DNA of 20,380 nt from a virus. Shown here piece by piece: positions 9,901-16,674 of the stretch. The stretch spans positions 1 to 20,380 of the IMG/VR virus record IMGVR_UViG_3300020562_000023; one strand, written 5' to 3'. The translations under genes were made by a program, and so were the position numbers. Under the pieces are notes generated by a model, which was not told the origin of the DNA, searched no databases, and saw only the letters and a program-made list of their open reading frames with translations. The stretch's first letter is position 1, and every line of letters starts with the position of its first letter.

Positions 9901-12900
9901 ATTTCCAGCAATATTTAAACTAACCTGATTCAAATCATCTAATCCATCAGTAACATATGTACTAGTAGTCCATCCGTTATACGCAACATTAGTTGTTAAG
10001 TCACTATCAGATGGTGTACCTAATGGAATAAGATTACCTGTAACTCCGGCTATGCTACCACCGCTAATCCAAGACAGGTTACCGGTGCCGTCAGTACCTA
10101 ATACGTATCCAGTAACTCCTCCAGTAATATGTACATTAGTAACATTACCCAATGCTACATTAGCTGTGTTTGCAAAATTTATATTACCAGTAGATGTTAA
10201 ACCAGTTAGATTGCCCACGCTTGTTAAATTACTAGTAGTAATATTTGAATTTAATGTTGTGCCTGATAAGTTAGCGGCATTAGCAGTAATTGCTACATTA
10301 CTTGCGGCAGTTAACTGACCTTGTGGATTAACCGTAAATGTAGCAACAGCATCGCCGTCACCATATGAACCAGCCGTTACTGCTGTATTAGATATACTAA
10401 ATTCAGTACCATTTAATGTTAAACCAGTGCCTGCTGTGTATGAACCTGCACCAGAGAACTGAACAAATATAATTGGTGTTGTGCCCATTGTAACTGGTGA
10501 GTTTGTTGTACAGACCCAACCAGTATCAGCTAATGTTGTACCATGCTCAACAAAAGTAAATGCTCCTGGAATTTCACCACTCGGTGAACCGTTGTCAAAA
10601 TCAGTAGTTCTAGTTAATACAAAAACTGAACTAGCACTTCCTGGATCAGTAACTAGATAGATACCGTTATAAGGATCATTTGCCCCTGTTTCATTTTTAA
10701 TTAATACACGACTGTTAATACTTGGATAACCACTATCAAGTGTTAATTCTCCATTACTAGTTGCAGTAATAGTTGCCCCGACACCGCTTGCTCCGTTATT
10801 ATATGTATATGCTGGAAGTGCTGTTGTACTAGCATAGGTTACAGATGCCTTAGGATCTAGGCCTTGTGCAACTAAATCAACATATTGTTTTGTTGCGGCA
10901 TCTTGATTATTTACAGGTTCAGCAAGACTTGTAATGTTCCTGTTGTTCATGTTTACATTGGCGCCAAAACTACCTGCACCAGTAGCAATTAAATTAGTTG
11001 TTCCTAAATTAGCAACATTAGCATTACCAGTAAAGGTAGCTGTATTACCCGTTAAATCAAACGCAAAATTAGCATAGTTTGCTTTTACTAAGTTACCTAA
11101 ATTAGCATTTGCTGAAGTTAAATTGCCACTAAAATTAGCAATATTACCATTGACTTCATATGCAACGTTTACATAATTAGCTATTGCCAAGTTACCTAGA
11201 TTAGCATTTAATGAAGTTAAATTACCAATAAAGGTAGCAGTATTGCCTTCAAGGTGATAAGAGACATTTACATAATTTGCTGTTGCTAGATTACCTAAAT
11301 TAGCGTTACCTGAGGTAAGATTAGCAGTAATATTTGCATTACCGTTTACTAGTATTCCAGTAGATGAAATAACAACTACATTACTAACAGTGTCTGAACT
11401 TATATTAATATTTGCATTTGCATCTACTATAATGCTACTACTACCATTTACGATACTAGCTGTATTAGAATTACCTGTACCTATTACAGTAAACGTACCA
11501 CCTAATGGGTTTGTTAATGTAATTCCGTTTGACCCTGACGTAATAGTAGATCCGTTTAGGTCAATTGTATTACCTGATATATATAAATCATTCCAACGTT
11601 GTGTTGGACTACCTAAATTGTATGTTAGATTAGAACTTGGTACTAAATTTCCAGCAACAGTTAAATTAGATTCTGTTACAGTTAATGTTGTGCTACCATT
11701 AGCAGTAAGAGTTATATTACCGTTTACTAACGGAATTTCTACATAACTATTACCATTGGCAAATCTACCTATAAAATTACTAGCAGTTACATTGCCAGTT
11801 GCAGTAATATTTCCGCCAATTATAACAACATTAGATACTAGATTACCTATAGTTAAATCTGTTAAATTACCTACGCTAGTAATGTTTGATTGATTACTTG
11901 CGGTAACATAACCAGAGAAAGATGAATAGTTTGCATTTGCTACATCTCCGGTAACATTAGCACCTTGGATATTACTTAAATTGTTTCCTGATCCAATAAA
12001 GAAATTTGCAGTTACTGCATTACCTAAATTAGCATTTAACGAAATTAAATTACCACTGAAGTTAGCTATATTACCATTTAGATCATATACAACATTTACA
12101 TAATTAGCGGTAGCTAAATTACCTAAATTAGCATTATTAAATTGTGTATTTCCTAATACTGTTAATAAATTAGTAGTATTATTGAATGTTAGATTAGCAC
12201 TGGCACCAAATTCACTATTATCATTAAATTGAAGTTGTGTGTTATTTCCGGCTGGGTTTCCACCTAAATCCCAAGGACTACCATTTGAATATAATAAATT
12301 ATCTGTACGTAAATTACCTACGTTTGCTGTATCAGTTACAAACAAATTGCTTGAAACGTTTACAAAGTTTGCTGTTAGTAGATTACCTAAATTAGCATTA
12401 CCCGAAGTGATATTACCATCAACTGTTAAACTTGTTAAGTTGCCAACACTTGTAATATTAGGTTGAGCATTTGTATATACTGTACCTGCAACTAATGCAT
12501 TGGCTGCTTGACCGGTAACATTGGCTCCATTAATTGATGATAATCCAGAACCGTTTCCTGTAATATTAGTAACAGATAGTGTATTAGTATTGTAATCAAA
12601 TGTAAAGTTTGCGCTAGCACTAAATGCGTTATTATTATTAAATTGAACTTGTGTATTACTACCAGCCGCATTAGTTGTGAATACGTAGGGTGTACCATTT
12701 GCATATAAAATACTATCTGTTTTAAGAGTACCTGTAGTAGTATTACCCTGAACGGTTATTCCCTCAGTAGTGATAATAGCTACATTAGATGTGCCATTTA
12801 CACTGGCTGTAATATTACCACCAACTGTTGCAATATCTACATTACTATTACCATTACTAATGGCTGATCCGGTACCAGGAGGTGACCATTGAATTACGCC

Positions 12901-13284
12901 ATTACCGTCTGTAGTTAATAAATATCCAGAACTACCACCTGTAATTGTTATGTTAGATACTGGTCCTAAATTACTTAACCTAGTAACGTTTATGCTTGGA
13001 ACTGTAAGTAGATTAGTTGCAGCCTCAAATGTTAAATTTGCACTACCGTCAAACTGTCCATTACTATTATATTGTAAGCTATTATTAGGACCAAATGGGT
13101 TTCCACCTGCATTAAAAGGTCTTCCATTGGCATAATAATAATTAGCGGCATATACACTATGTACAGCCACGTTACCATTGGCATTTAATACGTTAGTAAT
13201 TATATTGCCATTGGCATCAATTACTGGTACAGGTGGTATACCTACTGAGTATCCACCGAACGAATTAAAGTTATCTACTGCCAT
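6952..13284 (-). CDS. Giant modular virion structural protein with PKD-like domains (2110 aa)
   Basis: A 2110-residue protein without internal stops. Residues 5-15 have the shared NFNSFGGYSVG start. Residues up to about 790 are repeats of the NANLGNL, DTANVGN and TQVQFNN type. Residues about 790-945 are the DAATKQYVDLVAQGLDPKAS module also found in the 1203-aa protein. Residues about 1120-1570 hold four PKD-like (Ig-fold) units, marked by WNFGDG (1163), INYGDG (about 1262), FRWGDG (about 1371) and WSWGDT (about 1501), the first followed by a TYSN...QFTVTFTAFN segment. The rest (about 1580-2110) ends in a domain with TPEAVVRYGVLKHY, DLSTGYLPIGPDL and YFTFAFVRT, which I recall from very large cyanophage structural proteins. 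PKD domains are typically extracellular adhesion or sugar-contact modules, so host-surface binding is plausible. It has its own late promoter and an AGGA ribosome site. Confidence 0.88.
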   Translation of the reverse strand: MAVDNFNSFGGYSVGIPPVPVIDANGNIITNVLNANGNVAVHSVYAANYYYANGRPFNAGGNPFGPNNSLQYNSNGQFDGSANLTFEAATNLLTVPSINVTRLSNLGPVSNITITGGSSGYLLTTDGNGVIQWSPPGTGSAISNGNSNVDIATVGGNITASVNGTSNVAIITTEGITVQGNTTTGTLKTDSILYANGTPYVFTTNAAGSNTQVQFNNNNAFSASANFTFDYNTNTLSVTNITGNGSGLSSINGANVTGQAANALVAGTVYTNAQPNITSVGNLTSLTVDGNITSGNANLGNLLTANFVNVSSNLFVTDTANVGNLRTDNLLYSNGSPWDLGGNPAGNNTQLQFNDNSEFGASANLTFNNTTNLLTVLGNTQFNNANLGNLATANYVNVVYDLNGNIANFSGNLISLNANLGNAVTANFFIGSGNNLSNIQGANVTGDVANANYSSFSGYVTASNQSNITSVGNLTDLTIGNLVSNVVIIGGNITATGNVTASNFIGRFANGNSYVEIPLVNGNITLTANGSTTLTVTESNLTVAGNLVPSSNLTYNLGSPTQRWNDLYISGNTIDLNGSTITSGSNGITLTNPLGGTFTVIGTGNSNTASIVNGSSSIIVDANANINISSDTVSNVVVISSTGILVNGNANITANLTSGNANLGNLATANYVNVSYHLEGNTATFIGNLTSLNANLGNLAIANYVNVAYEVNGNIANFSGNLTSANANLGNLVKANYANFAFDLTGNTATFTGNANVANLGTTNLIATGAGSFGANVNMNNRNITSLAEPVNNQDAATKQYVDLVAQGLDPKASVTYASTTALPAYTYNNGASGVGATITATSNGELTLDSGYPSINSRVLIKNETGANDPYNGIYLVTDPGSASSVFVLTRTTDFDNGSPSGEIPGAFTFVEHGTTLADTGWVCTTNSPVTMGTTPIIFVQFSGAGSYTAGTGLTLNGTEFSISNTAVTAGSYGDGDAVATFTVNPQGQLTAASNVAITANAANLSGTTLNSNITTSNLTSVGNLTGLTSTGNINFANTANVALGNVTNVHITGGVTGYVLGTDGTGNLSWISGGSIAGVTGNLIPLGTPSDSDLTTNVAYNGWTTSTYVTDGLDDLNQVSLNIAGNTFVGNIYIGANVTSGPSPLSVAFTGNYIGNPTNYLWNFGDGTTSTLRNPTKTYSNVLGGQFTVTFTAFNVNGTYGGNAANGAKGSTATSINTNFITLFTPLPIPSFTASPTSLDTGSNVTLTNTSLYATSFTINYGDGNTAVNPGNSWTTDSHQYINSANVDSIYGINLTGTNQTAGNAPPYSVTTANTNVKVYSPQSPAFTANSTSTINYLATSGGVISFRNDTPGSPGNTASFGAQQLYNFRWGDGTANSNINIQTGLAGNPGAANITHAFALSSVQQNAATTVSYVANLSLYTGFSTSPFISSNITITVEPEVRANFTGTANTQTDATGYTSNAQVGYLFTDYLGRDRSLFNFSNDTSPNVNFTGNVFNWSWGDTTSNSGVTSRANITHSYLNDYGSPTIGGKTVALQANGTPGTTLQSNTNTKTNYITILANPTAPSNLSSFTNVTIATASQGTSPLLAAGAADNTGGNILANGTAVTRIATTTPVSTSTQVTNANTALTGTLTAYVNNAEAGNTSFSTSGNAVGTYSSLVVSADRDLHVANTAVPTGFYKVFSATISNTLASLGNGYNDFQLRHSTTGNTNTIGMVKDNLNSAPTLVTTNTAMVTATSGTFRYISGIPYYSATGSPAITVANLELQNFTGQTFRSADPFTVASGTSYEGSGSVISTQTKTLAQIDNSANSMLTGSNVKANIGISTNYSMGNLNVLVNGAVNGVSTLAANIFNVVGTSTTIQLPTKIQMYAGANSGFNEANIPANVASNTQPAIRIVMSTAGNTPVFSNNTNYYTSNVWSGAQTIAGTPEAVVRYGVLKHYAVDLSTGYLPIGPDLATGRSGLQYFTFAFVRTSLANFDIILTTGSTGISGLWVAAPGTTIDKGGFASPTPGFPGPTSTINGWLTGYEQYNGAGVPGNSATGGNPAGTNGCALTGSDVIPLNTQITNVRYTMTLGSQNQANSFGNNILIRIALAAGQTITDLQIGVAT
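10444..10912 (-). repeat. Fibre module shared with the 1203-aa protein (copy in the 2110-aa protein)
   Basis: Second copy of the module at 2325-2795. It reads DAATKQYVDLVAQGLDPKAS, then AYTYNNGASGVGATIT, SGEIPGAFTFVEHGTT and VQFSGAG. In both proteins it follows the NANLGNL repeat section. Here it precedes the PKD-like region, whereas in the 1203-aa protein more Asn-rich repeats follow. Confidence 0.8.
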
Positions 13285-13311
13285 CTAGTATCCTGAATAA
13301 TAGTTATTATA

Positions 13312-13319
13312 TATTTATC
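13312..13319 (-). promoter_or_regulatory. T4-type late promoter for the 2110-aa gene
   Basis: The minus strand reads AGATAAATAT, one base away from TATAAATA. It ends 27 nt before the ATG at 13284. The predicted leader of about 21 nt contains CAGGA, a suitable ribosome site. It also lies between the start of the plus-strand HNH-like gene and this gene, in the only divergent gap of the window. Confidence 0.6.
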
Positions 13320-13369
13320 TTTTCCTAGTCAGTAAAAAGCATGAAAAAAGCACCCTGGAGATCTTTTTC

Positions 13370-13377
13370 TCTAAATA
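13370..13377 (+). promoter_or_regulatory. Probable late promoter for the plus-strand HNH-like gene
   Basis: TCTAAATA lies 4 nt before the ATG at 13382. It resembles TATAAATA and the GCTAAATA form before the kelch cluster. Initiation at the normal distance would fall at or next to the start codon, so the message would be leaderless or nearly so. The nearest purine-rich stretch (GGAG at about 13357-13360) is too far upstream to be a normal ribosome site. Confidence 0.4.
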
Positions 13378-13381
13378 CAAT

Positions 13382-13747
13382 ATGTTAACAAGACAACCAT
13401 CAAGACCACTATGTGAAAATTGTAAAGTAACATTGGCAAAGGCTAATGGTATAAGCAAACATGGCTTTAATAAATGGCACAAGTATTGTGTTGAATGTAG
13501 TAAAGCCGCATACAATCCAAAGCACGGTTATCTATTACATAAGAAAAATAAATGTGAGAAGTGTGGTTTTATACCAGAAGATAAATGTCAACTTGATATT
13601 GTTTATAAAGATAACAATAAAAAGAATAAAGAAAAAAGTAACTTGAAAACACTATGTGCCAATTGTAATAGAGTGTACCAAAAAAAATTAAAAGAAAAAC
13701 AAAAATCTATATTAGATATTACTGTTGACACTGACTATACGTTATAG
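13382..13747 (+). CDS. Small Cys-rich HNH-like zinc protein, catalytic histidines absent
   Basis: A 121-residue protein, the only gene on the plus strand. Four CxxC pairs are visible: C11/C14, C36/C39, C58/C61 and C92/C95, consistent with two zinc sites. The second half (CEKCGFIPEDKCQLDI ... NLKTLCANCNR) matches the small phage HNH family that I recall as having LDVDHIDG and LCANCHR. Here the DH pair is replaced by V74-Y75 and the CHR histidine by N96, so normal HNH nuclease chemistry is doubtful. It may be a DNA- or RNA-binding relic, or a subfamily with another role. The C-terminus is Lys-rich. It is convergent with the Gly-rich gene and overlaps its 3' end by 6 bp. Lys and AAA use is high compared with the fibre genes around it, fitting an inserted element. 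Confidence 0.75.
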   Translation: MLTRQPSRPLCENCKVTLAKANGISKHGFNKWHKYCVECSKAAYNPKHGYLLHKKNKCEKCGFIPEDKCQLDIVYKDNNKKNKEKSNLKTLCANCNRVYQKKLKEKQKSILDITVDTDYTL

Positions 13748-14671
13748 ATTACCAGTGTCTGTTGATGGGAACGCTCTGCCCTCTCCCCATATAATTCGTA
13801 CTGCACCCGGGCCGCCTCTTCCAGCATTAGTATTTTGGGCGCCACCTTGTCTGCCCCCGGCGCCACCTCCTCCGTAATAACCACCCATTTGATAAGTGGT
13901 CTCTGGGTAATTAGCGGCAGTGTAAGCAGGATTTTGACCTTGTCCATATGGATATCCAGCGCCTCCGCTAGATCCACCGGCGCCTGCAGCACGGCTACCG
14001 ACTCCCCCTGCTCCATTAGATCCTTGACCATATATACCAACACCACCGCCCGGCCCACCTGACAGGACACTGCCGCTAGCTCCACTAGCTCCTCCACCTC
14101 CACCTCCACCTGTACCGGCGGCGCCGTTAACGGCTGCACCACTCAAACCCGTGCCTCCATTACCACCATTACCAGAATATCCACCGGCGCCACCGGCACC
14201 TGGAAAATAATTTGTGGTGCCACCACTTCCGCCATTACCGCCTCCGTCGCCAGTATAGCCACCACCACCTCCACCTCCGCCAAAATTTGGAGTTGCTCCT
14301 CCTCCACCAGCGCCTAAAACTAAACTAGAATTATTAAACCAACTTGATTCGCCACCACCACCATTATAGTTTCCACCACTAAAGAACCCACCTCTTCCAC
14401 CATTTCCAACTACAACAGTATAGCTTACACCCGGAGTTACTGCAATATTGTTTTTCCAACCTAGACCGCCACCTCCACCACCCGGCGCCCAATCAACTGT
14501 AGTATTTGCTAACGCTCCGCCACCCCCGCCACCTACTGCTACTGCACAAACTGATGTTACATTAGGTGGACATACCCATGAATATGTCCCGACTGCAATA
14601 AATTCGGTCTGCGCAGGAGCTGTATATGTAACTGTTAATCCAGCTGGTAAAGTTATACCACTAATTATCAT
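13742..14671 (-). CDS. Gly-rich tail adhesin-like protein (309 aa)
   Basis: After a short start (MIISGITLPAGLTVTYTAP) comes EFIAVGTYSWVCPPNVTSV then VAVGGGGGG, the usual opening of phage Gly-rich domain proteins. Residues about 48-285 are long glycine runs, as in PGGGGGG and GAGGGG, broken by short Asn/Ser/Tyr segments. The end, GPGAVRIIWGEGRAFPSTDT followed by GNL, is a C-terminus I recall from marine phages. T4-like gp38 adhesins fold such Gly-rich stretches into bundled polyglycine helices with variable loops that contact receptors, so a receptor-binding tip is a reasonable inference, though this is not gp38 itself by full-length likeness. Two Cys (in WVCPP and SVCAV) are unusual. There is no Shine-Dalgarno of its own. 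The ATG overlaps the stop of the upstream micro-ORF as TAATG, so translation is probably coupled. Confidence 0.82.
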   Translation of the reverse strand: MIISGITLPAGLTVTYTAPAQTEFIAVGTYSWVCPPNVTSVCAVAVGGGGGGALANTTVDWAPGGGGGGLGWKNNIAVTPGVSYTVVVGNGGRGGFFSGGNYNGGGGESSWFNNSSLVLGAGGGGATPNFGGGGGGGGYTGDGGGNGGSGGTTNYFPGAGGAGGYSGNGGNGGTGLSGAAVNGAAGTGGGGGGGASGASGSVLSGGPGGGVGIYGQGSNGAGGVGSRAAGAGGSSGGAGYPYGQGQNPAYTAANYPETTYQMGGYYGGGGAGGRQGGAQNTNAGRGGPGAVRIIWGEGRAFPSTDTGNL

Positions 14672-14715
14672 TATAAGTTACCAGTATTAGTTGATACTTC
14701 AAATACTATTGGCAT
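14671..14715 (-). pseudogene. 14-codon micro-ORF: fusion relic of a kelch gene start and a Gly-rich gene end
   Basis: The frame reads MPIVFEVSTNTGNL then stop. The first six residues and the ribosome site (AAGGAA, 14724-14729) are those of the kelch-like genes upstream. The last seven, STNTGNL, match the C-terminus STDTGNL of the Gly-rich protein immediately downstream. It looks like the scar of a deletion that joined the start of a fourth kelch copy to the end of a second Gly-rich gene. Its stop overlaps the Gly-rich start (TAATG), so it may now serve as a leader that brings ribosomes to that gene. Expression as a peptide is uncertain. Confidence 0.6.
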
Positions 14716-14765
14716 AATTGTTATTCCTTAAAAAATTGTTGCTTAACCGTAACTTGCGGCTGCTA
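14697..14765 (-). repeat. Copy of the kelch gene junction (matches 15666-15734)
   Basis: These 69 nt match 15666-15734 with only two mismatches. They cover the end of a kelch-like gene (ending AASYG), the ribosome site, and the first codons MPIVFE. This is the direct evidence that the micro-ORF derives from a kelch gene start. Similarity ends just after the sixth codon. Confidence 0.8.
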
Positions 14766-15684
14766 GATAACCTCTTGCTGTACCAACACCAGTAACATCA
14801 GTACCTACTACACCCGTATTTGTTACTAGGTTAGTTATTGATTGCCGGCCGGCTCCGCCAGTAGTGCCATATCCAAATATAGCCTTATCAGTGCCATAAC
14901 CTGCAGCAGCTGGATATAATCTAGCAGTACCTACGCCAGTTGTATCATTAGCAACTACACCTGTGTTTGATACTAGATTGGTTATTGCTGTTACACCACT
15001 ATTGCCTTGTCCATATCCGAATATAGCTTTATCACTACCATATCCTGCAGCCGCTAATTGATTTCTAGCAGTACCAACTCCGGTAACATCTGTTGAAACT
15101 ACACCGGTGTTTGATACTAAATTTGTCATTGATAGAACACCGGATGCATCACCATAACCAAATATAGCTTTATCACCGCCATAATCTGCGGCTGTTGGAC
15201 CATTTCTAGCAGTACCAACACCTGCAGTATCATTAGATACTACACCTGTATTTGATACTAAATTGGTTATTGACTGATTGCTAGTACTATAGCCATATCC
15301 AAATATAGCTTTATCTGTACCATATCCGGCTGCCGCTAAACTATACCTAGCAGTACCAACACCAGCAGTATCATTTGCTACTACACCGGTATTTGATACT
15401 AAATTGGTTACCGATTGATTAGTGTAAGTAGGAGGACCAAGTAGACCGTATCCAAATATAGCTTTATCTCCCCCATACCCGGCGGCTGCAAGAGCCCATC
15501 TAGCAGTACCTACGCCAGTTGTATCATTAGCAACTACACCTGTGTTTGATACTAAATTGGTTATTGATGTTGGTCCAGCACTTATATCACCGTAACCAAA
15601 TATAGCTTTTTTACCCACCGGCGCTACATATGGTTCAATACTAATCCCACCTGATATAGTTGCACCTTCAAATATTATTGGCAT
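14743..15684 (-). CDS. Kelch-like six-bladed propeller protein, copy A (313 aa)
   Basis: It starts MPIIFEGATISGGISIEPY, then six units of about 46 residues, each with KAIFGYG, a variable loop, (M/I/V)TNLVSNTGVV, then D(T/V)(T/A)GVGTAR, three variable residues and AAAGYG. The order fits a kelch blade: a strand like IYVFGG, then a strand ending in 'N' before a 'W'-like position, then R followed by small residues. I infer a six-bladed beta-propeller. The variable loops here include DISAGPTS, LLGPPTYTNQS, YSTSNQS, DASGVLS, QGNSGVTA and TTGGAGRQS. Blades 1 and 5 share a 69-nt tract with one mismatch, pointing to recombination between blades. The ribosome site is AAGGAA. It lies 27 nt after copy B and is probably read from the promoter upstream of copy C. 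A surface-exposed tail or adhesin role is inferred from context. Confidence 0.8.
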   Translation of the reverse strand: MPIIFEGATISGGISIEPYVAPVGKKAIFGYGDISAGPTSITNLVSNTGVVANDTTGVGTARWALAAAGYGGDKAIFGYGLLGPPTYTNQSVTNLVSNTGVVANDTAGVGTARYSLAAAGYGTDKAIFGYGYSTSNQSITNLVSNTGVVSNDTAGVGTARNGPTAADYGGDKAIFGYGDASGVLSMTNLVSNTGVVSTDVTGVGTARNQLAAAGYGSDKAIFGYGQGNSGVTAITNLVSNTGVVANDTTGVGTARLYPAAAGYGTDKAIFGYGTTGGAGRQSITNLVTNTGVVGTDVTGVGTARGYLAAASYG

Positions 15685-15711
15685 AATTGTTATTCCTTAA
15701 AAAATTGTTGG

Positions 15712-16653
15712 TTAACCGTAACTTGCGGCTGCTAATCCATATCTTGCAGTACCAACGCCTGTAGTATCTGTTGCTACTACACCGGTGTTTGATACTAAGT
15801 TGGTCATTGATAATCCATCACCACCACCTAAATAAGGATTATAACCATATCCAAAGATAGCTTTATCTGTGCCATAACCTGCGGCTGCAAGCCTTTCCCT
15901 AGCAGTACCTACTCCAGTTGTATCACTTGCAACTACTCCGGTATTTGATACTAGGTTGGTCATGGATAATTGAGAGCCAACACCATTGCCTCCATAACCA
16001 AAAATAGCTTTATCAGTTCCATATCCGGCAGCGGAAGGATATTGTCTAGCAGTACCAACACCTGCTGTATCAGTTGCAACAACACCTGTATTAGTTACTA
16101 GGTTAGTTATCGCTGTATTTGTCCCGGTATATCCATATCCAAATATAGCTTTATCAGTGCCATAACCTGCGGCTGCTAGATAATATCTAGCAGTACCTAC
16201 GCCTGTTGTATCAGTAGCAACAACTCCGGTGTTTGAAACTAAGTTAGTCATTGATACTGCTACAATAGTATATCCATATCCAAATATAGCTTTATCAGTA
16301 CCATAACCAGCTCCCGCTAAAAGCCATCTAGAAGTACCAACACCTGCGGTATCTGTAGCTACTACTCCGGTATTTGATACTAGATTAGTTAGTGATACAG
16401 TAGTGCTACCATTATTTCCATATCCAAATATAGCTTTATCTGTGCCATAACCTGCGCCTGCAAGATATCGTCTAGCAGTACCAACACCTGTTGTATCAGT
16501 TGCAACAACACCTGTATTACTTACTAGGTTGGTCATTGATACAACAACAGTTGTCAATCCATATCCAAATATAGCCTTACTACCCGCCGGTGGTATATAC
16601 GGTTCAATGCTAATCCCACCCGATATAGTTGCACCTTCAAATACTATTGGCAT
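15712..16653 (-). CDS. Kelch-like six-bladed propeller protein, copy B (313 aa)
   Basis: Paralogue of the adjacent copies, with the same start (MPIVFEGATISGGISIEPY) and six blade units. Variable loops after FGYG are LTTVVVS, NNGSTTVS, YTIVAVS, YTGTNTA, GNGVGSQLS and YNPYLGGGDGLS. The triplets after GTAR are RYL, (GTSR) WLL, YYL, QYP, ERL and YGL. The last blade has the longest loop of the whole cluster, and its Gly and aromatic residues suggest a ligand-contact position. The gene lies 21 nt after copy C with AAGGAA as ribosome site and no terminator between, so it is part of one operon. Function is inferred: propeller fold from the kelch-like pattern, host-surface or virion-decoration role from its place between capsid and fibre genes. 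No enzymatic residues of galactose oxidase type are recognisable. Confidence 0.8.
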   Translation of the reverse strand: MPIVFEGATISGGISIEPYIPPAGSKAIFGYGLTTVVVSMTNLVSNTGVVATDTTGVGTARRYLAGAGYGTDKAIFGYGNNGSTTVSLTNLVSNTGVVATDTAGVGTSRWLLAGAGYGTDKAIFGYGYTIVAVSMTNLVSNTGVVATDTTGVGTARYYLAAAGYGTDKAIFGYGYTGTNTAITNLVTNTGVVATDTAGVGTARQYPSAAGYGTDKAIFGYGGNGVGSQLSMTNLVSNTGVVASDTTGVGTARERLAAAGYGTDKAIFGYGYNPYLGGGDGLSMTNLVSNTGVVATDTTGVGTARYGLAAASYG

Positions 16654-16674
16654 AATTGTTATTCCTTAAAAAAT

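Noticed and set aside
13333-13370. Possible terminator (AAAGCACC, GGAGATC and T-runs) between the plus-strand HNH-like gene and the 2110-aa gene
   Set aside because: No stem longer than about five pairs could be made on either strand. At most it is a decayed copy of the GGGTGC-type terminator seen after gp23.
13315-13515. 66-codon minus-strand ORF opposite the plus-strand HNH-like gene
   Set aside because: It is antisense to the Cys-rich gene, which has a recognisable family pattern. This ORF has none, and no ribosome site.
13735-14142. 135-codon minus-strand ORF rich in Val and Glu within the Gly-rich gene
   Set aside because: Another frame of GGN-rich codons; the Gly-rich frame has the known family start and end.
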